From the NCBI GenBank assembly GCA_947631015.1, contig CANRJS010000003.1, positions 61,446-125,445 on the forward strand: a stretch of DNA of 64,000 bases, written 5' to 3'. Both the position numbers and the translations under genes were made by a program. Shown in pieces: positions 35,825 through 44,212 of this stretch; within the stretch, counting starts at the first letter, position 1; every line of letters starts with the position of its first letter. Under the pieces are notes generated by a model. It was not told the origin of the DNA and searched no databases. It was given only the letters and a program-made list of their open reading frames with translations. The stretch is from an uncultured Clostridia bacterium (GTDB lineage: Bacteria; Bacillota; Clostridia; Oscillospirales; JAAYOS01).

Positions 35825-37345
35825 ATGATAATAGAAGTACAAAACCTTTCGTTCACATATCCCGGCTCGGCCGAGCCGGTGTTCGACGGGCTCTCCTTCC
35901 GCGCCGATACGTCGTGGAGGCTGGGTCTTATTGGCCGCAACGGGCGCGGTAAGACGACGCTCATGCGCATCCTCGCGGGCGAGCTCGAGGGCTCGGGGAG
36001 AATTATCGGTCTCGCGGGCGGCGCGGACTACTTCCCGTATCCCGAGCCGCCGGAGGGCGTTGCCGCACTCGACGCGGCGTATCTCGCGCGTCCCGACCTC
36101 GAGGAGTGGCGGCTCCGTCGCGAGCTGCACGGCCTCGGCGCGGACGCGGACGATATCCTGCCGCGCGGCTACTACACGCTCTCGAACGGCGAGCGCACGA
36201 AGCTGATGCTCGCGGTGCTTTTCTCGTGCGAGGGACGCTTCCTCCTCATCGACGAGCCGACAAACCACCTCGACATGGAGGCGCGCGAACAGACGGCGGA
36301 GTATCTGCGCCGTAAGGAGGGCTTCCTGCTCGTGAGCCACGACCGCGCGTTCCTCGACGCCTGCACCGACCACACTCTCTCCCTCGGGCGCGGCACGGCG
36401 GAGGTTATACGCGGCGGCTACTCGGTCTGGAGAGAGGCGCGAGACCGTCGCGAGAGCTTCGAGAGGGCGCAGTCGGAGCGCCTCGAGCGCGAGGTGAAGC
36501 GCCTCGACGCCGCTGCGGATGAGGCAGGCCGCCGCGCCGCCCTCGCGGACAGCGCAAAGTACAAGCGGGCAAACGGCAGTACCGCCCTGCACGAGAATAT
36601 TTCTCGGGGACACGTCGGCAAGATGGCTGCGCGCTCGGCGCATAAGGCAAAGGCGCTCGAACGCCGCCTCGACCGCACGGCGGACGAGCGGCGCGAGCTG
36701 CTTGCGGCGGCGACGTACCTCCGCCGCGACGAGCAGGTGGAGGCGCTGAAGCTCTCCCCGCGCTTCGACATCCACAGGACGCTACTGCGCGCGGAGGGAC
36801 TGTCGGTCGCATACGACCCGGCGCGCCCGGTGTTTGCAAATCTGCGGTTCGAGGTGAAGCCGGGGGAGCGCATCGCGCTCCGGGGACGGAACGGCTCAGG
36901 CAAGAGCTCCGTCCTCCGCCTCGCGCTCGGGGAGGACGTTCCGCACGGCGGCATATTCGAGCGCGCCTCCGGCGCGGTGATAAGCTGCCTGCCGCAGGAC
37001 GCGTCCGGACTTTCCGGCAGCGTCTACAACTACGCGGCGGAGTGCGGGGTCGACCACATCCTCATGCTCGCGATACTGAGAAAGCTCGGCCTTGCGCGCG
37101 AGCTTTTCGAGCGCGACATGCGCGGCTGGTCGGCGGGTCAGAAGAAAAAGGCGATGCTCGCGCGGAGCCTCTGCGAGCAGGCGCACGTCTACCTCTGGGA
37201 CGAGCCGCTGAACTACATCGACCTCGAGAGCCGCGAGCAGATAGAGGCGCTGATACTCGAATTCAAACCGACAATGCTCTTCGTCGAGCACGACCGGCGG
37301 TTCGCGGAGAACGTCGCGACCGGCACGGTGACGCTTGGCTCTTGA
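35825..37345 (+). CDS. ABC-F family ATP-binding protein
   Basis: Two ABC domains, GRNGRGKTTLMRIL and GRNGSGKSSVLRLAL; LLIDEPTNHLDMEAREQ; no TM. Confidence 0.93.
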   Translation: MIIEVQNLSFTYPGSAEPVFDGLSFRADTSWRLGLIGRNGRGKTTLMRILAGELEGSGRIIGLAGGADYFPYPEPPEGVAALDAAYLARPDLEEWRLRRELHGLGADADDILPRGYYTLSNGERTKLMLAVLFSCEGRFLLIDEPTNHLDMEAREQTAEYLRRKEGFLLVSHDRAFLDACTDHTLSLGRGTAEVIRGGYSVWREARDRRESFERAQSERLEREVKRLDAAADEAGRRAALADSAKYKRANGSTALHENISRGHVGKMAARSAHKAKALERRLDRTADERRELLAAATYLRRDEQVEALKLSPRFDIHRTLLRAEGLSVAYDPARPVFANLRFEVKPGERIALRGRNGSGKSSVLRLALGEDVPHGGIFERASGAVISCLPQDASGLSGSVYNYAAECGVDHILMLAILRKLGLARELFERDMRGWSAGQKKKAMLARSLCEQAHVYLWDEPLNYIDLESREQIEALILEFKPTMLFVEHDRRFAENVATGTVTLGS

Positions 37346-37363
37346 GGGAAAGGAGCTTTTGAA

Positions 37364-37834
37364 ATGGCAAAGGTGACGCTGATATGCGGAAAGGTGTGCT
37401 CAGGGAAGACGCGGCTTGCGCGGACGCTTCCCGGCGTGCCGCTCAGCTGCGACGAGCTGATGACGTCTCTTTTCCCCGAGCCGATGGGGGAGAGGTACGA
37501 CGACGCCGCGCGCCGCTCGAAGGAGTATCTTCTGTCGCTCGCGGAGACGCTGCTGCGCGGCGGCGTGGACGTCCTGCTCGACTGGGGGTTCTGGACGCGC
37601 GCGGAGCGGGACGAGACCCGCGCCCGCTTCGAGCGCGTGGGCGCGGAGGTCGAGCTTGTCTATGTAGAACCCACGCCGGAGCGACGAGCAAAGAACATCG
37701 AGGCGCGGAACGCCGAGGCCGCCGCGGGCGCGGAAAGCGTCTACGCGGCGGACGAGGGACTGCTTCGAAAGTGCGACTCGCGCTTTGAGCCGCCCGCGCC
37801 GCCGGAGCGGTTCACGCTCGTGCGGAACGAATAG
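37364..37834 (+). CDS. P-loop kinase/AAA family ATP-binding protein
   Basis: LICGKVCSGKTRLARTL Walker A; DVLLDWGFW. Confidence 0.8.
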   Translation: MAKVTLICGKVCSGKTRLARTLPGVPLSCDELMTSLFPEPMGERYDDAARRSKEYLLSLAETLLRGGVDVLLDWGFWTRAERDETRARFERVGAEVELVYVEPTPERRAKNIEARNAEAAAGAESVYAADEGLLRKCDSRFEPPAPPERFTLVRNE

Positions 37835-37844
37835 GAGAGGAAAT

Positions 37845-38288
37845 ATGAGCGATTACGAAATACGGAGCGAGCGCGTCACGGCGGACGAGTACATCGCTTT
37901 TCTCGCGCGGACCGACCTCGGTTCGCAGTACCCGCGTGAGCGCTTCCGCGAGAGGATAGAGCGGCTTACGGCGAGCGTGCCGATAAGCCTCACCGCCCGC
38001 GACGGGGACAGGCTCGTCGGGGTGTGCTTCGGGATAACCGACTTCGCGTACTGGCTGTTTGTAACCGACCTCGGCGTGGACAGGGAGTATACGGGGCGCG
38101 GGATAGGCAGCGCCCTCCTGCGCCGCGCCCACGAAACAGCGGGCGGGGAGCGGGATATCGTGCTCTACACCTGCGTAAACGAGAACGCCGTCGGCTTCTA
38201 CGAAAAGCTCGGGTTCCGCCGCGACCCGGACGTGATGAAGCTCGACCGCGTCGATTGGACGAACTTCACCGTCACAGGGAACGAATAA
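37845..38288 (+). CDS. GNAT family N-acetyltransferase
   Basis: LGVDREYTGRGIGSALLRRAHE; NENAVGFYEKLGFRRD. Confidence 0.9.
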   Translation: MSDYEIRSERVTADEYIAFLARTDLGSQYPRERFRERIERLTASVPISLTARDGDRLVGVCFGITDFAYWLFVTDLGVDREYTGRGIGSALLRRAHETAGGERDIVLYTCVNENAVGFYEKLGFRRDPDVMKLDRVDWTNFTVTGNE

Positions 38289-38314
38289 TTACATATAAAA
38301 GGGAGGCAAAAACC

Positions 38315-38980
38315 TTGAAAATAGAGATAAGCTCAAATATAATCAGACACTACCTGAAAAACGTCTATTTCATCAACGGCCACAGCTGCGCGGGAAAGTC
38401 CACGATGGTGCGGATGCTTGCCGAGCGGTACGACATGATACACTGCGGAGAGAACTACCACGACGTGTTCCCGCGCGCGGAGCTCGACCGCTGGCAGCAG
38501 CCCGGCCTCTGCTACTTCGATACAATGAGCGGCTGGTCGGAGTGGCTTTCAATGACGGCGGAGGAGCACTGGCGCTGGACTCGGGAGGTCTCGCGCGAGT
38601 GCGTCGAGATAGAGGTGATGGAGCTCACGCGGCTCGCGGCGTCCGGGCGGCGCGTCATAGTTGACACAAACATACTGCCGGACGTGCTCCGCGAAATATC
38701 CGACTACCGCCACGTCGCGATAATGCTCTGCGACCCTCCGGATGTGACGCGGACGCGGTTCTTCGACCGCGACGACCCGGATAAGAAGTTCATGCTCGAA
38801 CAGATAGCGCTGTGCCCCGATCCGGAGGCGGCGCGGAGGAACTTCGACTCGTGGCTCGACTACAGGCCGCCGATAGAGGAGGACTGGAGCGGGTTCTTCA
38901 CGCTCACGCGCTCCGACTTCGAGCACGACACCCGCGAGGAGACGCTTGCGGCGCTGGCAAAGCACTTCGAATTGGAATAG
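38315..38980 (+). CDS. P-loop nucleotide kinase-like protein
   Basis: VYFINGHSCAGKSTMVRMLAERYD; TTG start behind GGGAGG. Confidence 0.75.
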   Translation: MKIEISSNIIRHYLKNVYFINGHSCAGKSTMVRMLAERYDMIHCGENYHDVFPRAELDRWQQPGLCYFDTMSGWSEWLSMTAEEHWRWTREVSRECVEIEVMELTRLAASGRRVIVDTNILPDVLREISDYRHVAIMLCDPPDVTRTRFFDRDDPDKKFMLEQIALCPDPEAARRNFDSWLDYRPPIEEDWSGFFTLTRSDFEHDTREETLAALAKHFELE

Positions 38981-39031
38981 CGGCGTTTTGCACGCCTCGC
39001 CCGACGGAGAAGCGGAAAAGGAGAGCATAAA

Positions 39032-39901
39032 GTGAAGCTAAAAGAGCTGTCAATTACAAATATTCCGGAAATATCGGCAATATACTACGCACTGCTGCAA
39101 TGCGGGTACGATTTTTACGAGATAGAGCGTGACAAGCATACGGTGGACCGGCTGCGCGGTTTCGCGCAGCCGGACGGCGCCGGGTACGGCTTCTTTTCCG
39201 AGACACGGCAGAACACCTGTGAGGTCTACCCATACTGGCCGCGCGCCGCGCTGCTCGAATCGGCGGTGTTCCGGCTCGACTCCCGCGCGGCACGCTTCAC
39301 GGACTTCGATGGGTACAGGAGTTTCGTCCTGTCTGCGGAGAACATTGCGGATGGGGAGCGGGACGCGGCGTTTTGGGATTGGGTGCGGCACTTTCCGGAG
39401 GCTTTGAGGTACGTCATGGAGGGCGGCGGCTTCCGCCGCTACATTGCGTGGGAGAATGAGTGGGCGGCGGAACAAAACCGGGAGCACGGCAGTGCTTTGA
39501 AGAGGCTCGGGGACGTCCTGACGCTCTGCGGGGAGAGGTTCGGAACGCCGTTAAAGAGCGTTTCAATAGTCCTGAGCCCGATAAAGTGCGTCTATTCGTC
39601 AGACTACCACATAAAGAACGGAGACTTCATATTTTCCTCGGGAGCGTTCCGCGAGGAGTCTGTCGTACACGAGTTTCTGCATCGGTCGGTACATCCGAAG
39701 ACCGAGGAGCGGAGAGACGAGATACTACGCCGGGAGGCGGTATATCCCGACCTCGACGCCTCGTATCTCCTCGACGGCGGAGAAGTGGGGAGATTGAACG
39801 CCTTTGAGGAGTATGCGGTGCGGAAACTGACCGAAATGCTCATCGGCGGCAGCGTCCCCGAGAGCTTGGACACGTTTTTCGACGAAGAACTGGCAGAATG
39901 A
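39032..39901 (+). CDS. Hypothetical protein with HEXXH motif
   Basis: REESVVHEFLHRSVHP. Confidence 0.65.
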   Translation: MKLKELSITNIPEISAIYYALLQCGYDFYEIERDKHTVDRLRGFAQPDGAGYGFFSETRQNTCEVYPYWPRAALLESAVFRLDSRAARFTDFDGYRSFVLSAENIADGERDAAFWDWVRHFPEALRYVMEGGGFRRYIAWENEWAAEQNREHGSALKRLGDVLTLCGERFGTPLKSVSIVLSPIKCVYSSDYHIKNGDFIFSSGAFREESVVHEFLHRSVHPKTEERRDEILRREAVYPDLDASYLLDGGEVGRLNAFEEYAVRKLTEMLIGGSVPESLDTFFDEELAE

Positions 39902-39905
39902 AAAG

Positions 39906-39933
39906 GACGGCGGGGTCGCTTGACCCCGCCGTC
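39906..39933. terminator. Hairpin between convergent genes
   Basis: GACGGCGGGGTC-GCTT-GACCCCGCCGTC. Confidence 0.7.
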
Positions 39934-39959
39934 AGTCATTATGAAAGCTCTGTCGTGTT

Positions 39960-40223
39960 TTACTGCGCCATCTTTTCGAGGAGTGCAAGCGCCTCATCGA
40001 TCTTGCCGTCCGGGTCGCCGCTCTCGAGCGCGTCCTTGACGCACATTCTGATATGCGCCTCGAGTATCTGCTGGTTGACGCCGCGCAGAAGCGCCTGTGT
40101 CGCTAGTATCTGGTTTGAGATGTCCACGCAGTAGCGGTCCTCCTCCACCATCCGAAGGACGGCGTCGATCTGGCCGCGCGCGACCTTGAGCTTGTGGGTT
40201 ATCTGCTCCCTGTTTGCCTTCAT
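39960..40223 (-). CDS. CsoR-type metal-sensing repressor
   Basis: HKLKVARGQIDAVLRMVEEDRYCVDISNQILATQALLRGVNQQILEAHIRMCV; ATGA overlap with CopA stop. Confidence 0.92.
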   Translation of the reverse strand: MKANREQITHKLKVARGQIDAVLRMVEEDRYCVDISNQILATQALLRGVNQQILEAHIRMCVKDALESGDPDGKIDEALALLEKMAQ

Positions 40224-43087
40224 GCCGAAACCTCCTCTATCCCCGTGACGGTGTAGTCCTCCGCCTCGACTGCGGCGCGGAGCGCGTCGTCCGGGACGGG
40301 TCGCGCGAGGGTGACGAGCGCTGTGCCGTTATCAAGTGAGACCTCTGCCGAGATGACGCCGGGAACGCCGCGGAGCGCATCGCCGACGGTCTTCACGCAG
40401 TGCTCGCACATCATACCTTCGACGCGGACGAGCTTCTGCGTGGGGCCGGCGGCGTCCGCCGCGTCCAACGTTACCTCCCCTATCCCCGTGACGGTGTAGT
40501 CCTCCGCCTCGACTGCGGCGCGGAGCGCGTCGTCCGGGACGGGATGCGAGAGCGTGACGAGCGCGGTGCCGTCCTCAAGCGAGACCTCCGCCGCGAGGAC
40601 GCCGGGAACGCTGCGGAGCGCGTCGCCGACGGCCTTCACGCAGTGCTCGCACATCATACCCTCAACGCGGACGAGCTTCTGCGCGCCGGAGGATGCGTCG
40701 GGCGCGGTCTGCGGCGCGTCCGGCAAAACAGTCGTAACGTCTTTCGGCGCGTCCGGCGTAAGCGTCGACGACGCGACCGACACCGTCGGCGCGGCGGAGC
40801 GCTGTTCGGGCGCGGCCGAGTGTATCGGCTTGAAGAACTTGAGCCGCAGAGCATTCGACACGACGAACACCGAGCTGAAGCTCATCGCGAGCGCGCCTAT
40901 CATCGGGTTCAGCTTGAGCCCGAACGCGGTGAAGAACACGCCCGCCGCTATCGGTATGCCTATCGAGTTGTAGAAAAGCGCCCAGAAAAGGTTCTGCTTG
41001 ATGTTGCGGAGCACGGCGCGGCTGAGGCGTATCGCCGTCGGAACGTCGAGCAGGTCGCTCCGCATGAGGACGATGTCGGCCGACTCTATCGCGACGTCGG
41101 TGCCCGCGCCTATCGCTATACCGACCGAGGCGCGCGCGAGGGCGGGCGCGTCGTTGATGCCGTCGCCCACCATCGCGACGGTGCGGCCCTCCTCCTCGAG
41201 CGCGCGGACCTCGCGCTCCTTGTCCTGCGGCAGGACCTCCGCCACCACGCGGTCTACGCCGACGTCCGTTCCTATCGCCCGCGCGACTCCGGCGTTATCG
41301 CCGGTGAGCATGACGACCTCGACGCCCATCGAGTGGAGCTCCGCTATCGCCTGACGGCTCGTGGGCTTCACCACGTCCGCGACGGCTATCGTGCCGATAT
41401 ATCTTCCGTCCCGCGAGAAGTGGAGCGCGGTCTCGCCGCGCGCGACAGCCTCCTCGCCCACGCGGCGCGCGGCGTCGGTCGGGACACCCTCGCGCTCAAG
41501 CAAACGGAGGTTGCCCGCGGCGACGGTGCTCCCGTCCACCGTGGCTTTCACTCCGCCGCCGGGTATCTGTACAAAGTCGGTGGCGGGATGCGTCTCCGCG
41601 CCGGTCTCGCCGGAGTATTTCACTATCGCGCTTGCGAGCGGATGCTCGCTCAGCGCCTCCACCGACGCCGCGAGCGTGACAAGCTCCTTCTCGTCCACAC
41701 CGTCCGCGCAGAACACGGCGACGACGGCGGGACGTCCCTCTGTGATGGTGCCGGTCTTGTCGAGCACGACCGTGTCGACGGCGTGCGCCGTCTCGAGCGC
41801 CTCACCGGACTTTATCAGTATGCCGTTCTGCGCGCCCTTGCCGGTACCGACCATTATCGCCGTCGGGGTGGCAAGTCCGAGCGCGCACGGGCAGGAGATG
41901 ACGAGTACCGAGATGCCGACCGACAGCGCAAACTCGAACGTCGCGCCGCAGAGCATCCAGACGACCGCCGCGACGACCGCAATGGCTATGACCGCCGGAA
42001 CGAACACGCCGCTCACCCTGTCCGCGAGCTTGGCTATCGGCGCCTTCGAGCTCGACGCCTCATCGACGAGGCGGACTATCTGTGAAAGTGTCGTGTCGTC
42101 GCCGACTTTCACGGCGCGCATACGGAAGAAGCCGGAGAGGTTTATCGTCGCTCCGGTGACCGACGCGCCCTCCGCCTTTTCGACCGGGACCGACTCGCCG
42201 GTGATGGCACTCTCGTCGAGCGTGCCGCTTCCGTCAATGATAACTCCGTCCACCGGGACCGACTCGCCGGGGCGGACGACAACGACGTCGCCCACCATGA
42301 CCTGCTCTGCCGGTATCTCGACCTCCGCGCCGTCCCGCAGGACGCGCGCCGTCTTCGGCGCGAGATCTATAAGCTTCGTTATCGCGTCGGACGTGCGCCC
42401 CTTCGCGCGCGCCTCGAAAAACTTTCCGAGGGTGATGAGCGTAAGGATAGTCCCCGCCGACTCGAAGTAGAGCTCGTGCATCACGCTCTCGAGCGCCGGT
42501 ATGTCCCCGGCGGATGCGGCGTACATCATGCGGTACATGATGTATATGCCGTACACGAGCGACGCGCCCGAGCCTATCGCTATGAGCGAGTCCATGTTCG
42601 GCGAGCCGTGTATGAGCGTCTTGAACCCGACGCGGAAGTATTTGAAGTTCACCGCGACGATGGGAATGAGCAGCAGAAACTGCGTGAACGCGAAGCCGAG
42701 CGCGCCCTTCGTCCCGTGGAAGAAGTGCGGTATCGGCAGCCCTATCATGTGCCCCATGCACAGATAGAAGAGCGGCACGCAGAATATGAGTGAGACGATG
42801 AGCCGCTTCCGCAGGGAGAGATACTCCTCCCGCGCGACGCTGTTGCGCTCGGACTTGCCGGGACTACGCTCCGCGCCGCGTTCGCGCGCGCCGTAGCCCG
42901 CGTGAACGACCGCCGCCGTTATATCCTGCGCGGAAAGCCGCGCCTCGTCGTAGTTTACGACCATGCTGTTTGTGAGAAGATTTACCGAGACCGACTCGAC
43001 CGCGTCCAGCTTCGCGACGCTCCGCTCAACGCGGGCGGAGCAGGCGGCGCAGGTCATGCCGGTGACGTCGAACTGAGTCTTGCGCAT
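40220..43087 (-). CDS. copA: Copper-translocating P-type ATPase with N-terminal HMA and two C-terminal HMA domains
   Basis: FDVTGMTCAACSARVE; VLDKTGTITEG; two C-terminal GMMCEHCVK domains; start moved to MRKTQF. Confidence 0.93.
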   Translation of the reverse strand: MRKTQFDVTGMTCAACSARVERSVAKLDAVESVSVNLLTNSMVVNYDEARLSAQDITAAVVHAGYGARERGAERSPGKSERNSVAREEYLSLRKRLIVSLIFCVPLFYLCMGHMIGLPIPHFFHGTKGALGFAFTQFLLLIPIVAVNFKYFRVGFKTLIHGSPNMDSLIAIGSGASLVYGIYIMYRMMYAASAGDIPALESVMHELYFESAGTILTLITLGKFFEARAKGRTSDAITKLIDLAPKTARVLRDGAEVEIPAEQVMVGDVVVVRPGESVPVDGVIIDGSGTLDESAITGESVPVEKAEGASVTGATINLSGFFRMRAVKVGDDTTLSQIVRLVDEASSSKAPIAKLADRVSGVFVPAVIAIAVVAAVVWMLCGATFEFALSVGISVLVISCPCALGLATPTAIMVGTGKGAQNGILIKSGEALETAHAVDTVVLDKTGTITEGRPAVVAVFCADGVDEKELVTLAASVEALSEHPLASAIVKYSGETGAETHPATDFVQIPGGGVKATVDGSTVAAGNLRLLEREGVPTDAARRVGEEAVARGETALHFSRDGRYIGTIAVADVVKPTSRQAIAELHSMGVEVVMLTGDNAGVARAIGTDVGVDRVVAEVLPQDKEREVRALEEEGRTVAMVGDGINDAPALARASVGIAIGAGTDVAIESADIVLMRSDLLDVPTAIRLSRAVLRNIKQNLFWALFYNSIGIPIAAGVFFTAFGLKLNPMIGALAMSFSSVFVVSNALRLKFFKPIHSAAPEQRSAAPTVSVASSTLTPDAPKDVTTVLPDAPQTAPDASSGAQKLVRVEGMMCEHCVKAVGDALRSVPGVLAAEVSLEDGTALVTLSHPVPDDALRAAVEAEDYTVTGIGEVTLDAADAAGPTQKLVRVEGMMCEHCVKTVGDALRGVPGVISAEVSLDNGTALVTLARPVPDDALRAAVEAEDYTVTGIEEVSA

Positions 43088-43244
43088 AGAAGTGCCTCCT
43101 TTGCATACCCCGACCCAGGGGGAGGGGGTATTATCAGTATACGCCGGAGACTGTAGTGTGTCAATAGGTTTCCCAAACTTTCGCCGGAAATTGCAGGAGC
43201 GGGCTTTCGCCCGCTCCTGCAATCAGCCGTCATCTTGTCAAAAA

Positions 43245-43469
43245 CCTCGTATAGTTCGCCGCCGTAGGCGGCGAATAGAGTCTAATTTATTTTTCCCGGC
43301 GGCGTGTACGGCGGGAAAAATACTTCTCGCGGAGCGCGCTTCGCAGCGCCGCAGGCGCAAGGAGCAGAGCAAAGCGTTGCCGTCGGCAGGGCTTTGCCCT
43401 GTCCGACGGCCTCGCGGCGAATTGGTAAAGGAGCGCGCTATGCGCGCGACTGCGATTTGCCGCGACAGT
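43245..43469 (+). repeat. Hairpin-repeat element R5 (core)
   Basis: Core loop hairpin 43288-43322: TATTTTTCCCG-[13 nt]-CGGGAAAAATA; bulged hairpin GCCGTCGG-CAGGGC-TTT-GCCCTG-T-CCGACGGC. Confidence 0.85.
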
Positions 43470-43516
43470 CCGTCCCGACCCGGGAAAACACCCGGGTCGG
43501 GACGAAAGACCTTCTT

Positions 43517-44212
43517 TTATTTCGCCGCGTGTATCAGCGTGCGGATGTCGCGGTCGCTCACGTCCGGCAGGATCTCGCGGACGCGCTCCGCTATGTCGCG
43601 CGCGGCGCGGGCGGGGTCGAGCTCCGCTGCCTCGTCCTCGACGCCCGCAAAGAAGCTCTCCGACGTGCAGAGCACCGCGCCCGGCCAGCCGTAGGGCTCG
43701 CCCGTGCGGCTTATCTTCTGTGCCTCGCCGCAGTAGGTGATGTAGAGCGACATCTCAAGCTCGACTATCGCCCGCTCAAACACCGAGCGCTTCTCCTTCG
43801 AGAGACCCGCGGAGACGCGGAGGTCGAAGACCGAGAGGGCGGGGACGTCCCGCAGGACGTCGTAGATACGCTTCGCGGGGCGGCTTATCTTTCCCGCCTC
43901 CCACGCTTCGTCGAGGCTTTCCGCGCGCCGCCGCGCCGCTATGAAGCGCGGGTACCACTCGCGCGTGATATATCCGCTCTTGCCGGAGAAGACCTTGCCG
44001 TAGGCTATGTCCTCGCAGTCGGTGAGGACGCGGATGCGCCACTCCCACGGGTCAAGGTCGGATATGCCGGAGTGCCACATGACGTCGGGCGAGGCAAGCG
44101 TCGAGACCGACAGCACCCCGCCGTCCGACCACGGGAAACCGCCCGGGAGAAAGCCTATCTCCCGGACGGTGCGCGTAAATTCGTCAAATGTCGTGAATTT
44201 CTTCGGTGTCAT
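43517..44212 (-). CDS. AlkZ-related/winged-helix type protein
   Basis: Overall resemblance (WPGAVLCTSESFF; Y-x-R...RPAKRIYDVL); family assignment tentative. Confidence 0.5.
   Translation of the reverse strand: MTPKKFTTFDEFTRTVREIGFLPGGFPWSDGGVLSVSTLASPDVMWHSGISDLDPWEWRIRVLTDCEDIAYGKVFSGKSGYITREWYPRFIAARRRAESLDEAWEAGKISRPAKRIYDVLRDVPALSVFDLRVSAGLSKEKRSVFERAIVELEMSLYITYCGEAQKISRTGEPYGWPGAVLCTSESFFAGVEDEAAELDPARAARDIAERVREILPDVSDRDIRTLIHAAK

Noticed and set aside
37364-38980. Zeta-toxin-type toxin-antitoxin system from two P-loop kinase genes
   Set aside because: No antitoxin-sized partner overlaps either gene; they read as ordinary accessory kinases next to a GNAT gene.
43472-43503. Hairpin GTCCCGACCCGGG/CCCGGGTCGGGAC as a certain terminator
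   Set aside because: Strong stem but no clear U-tract on either strand; function not assigned.
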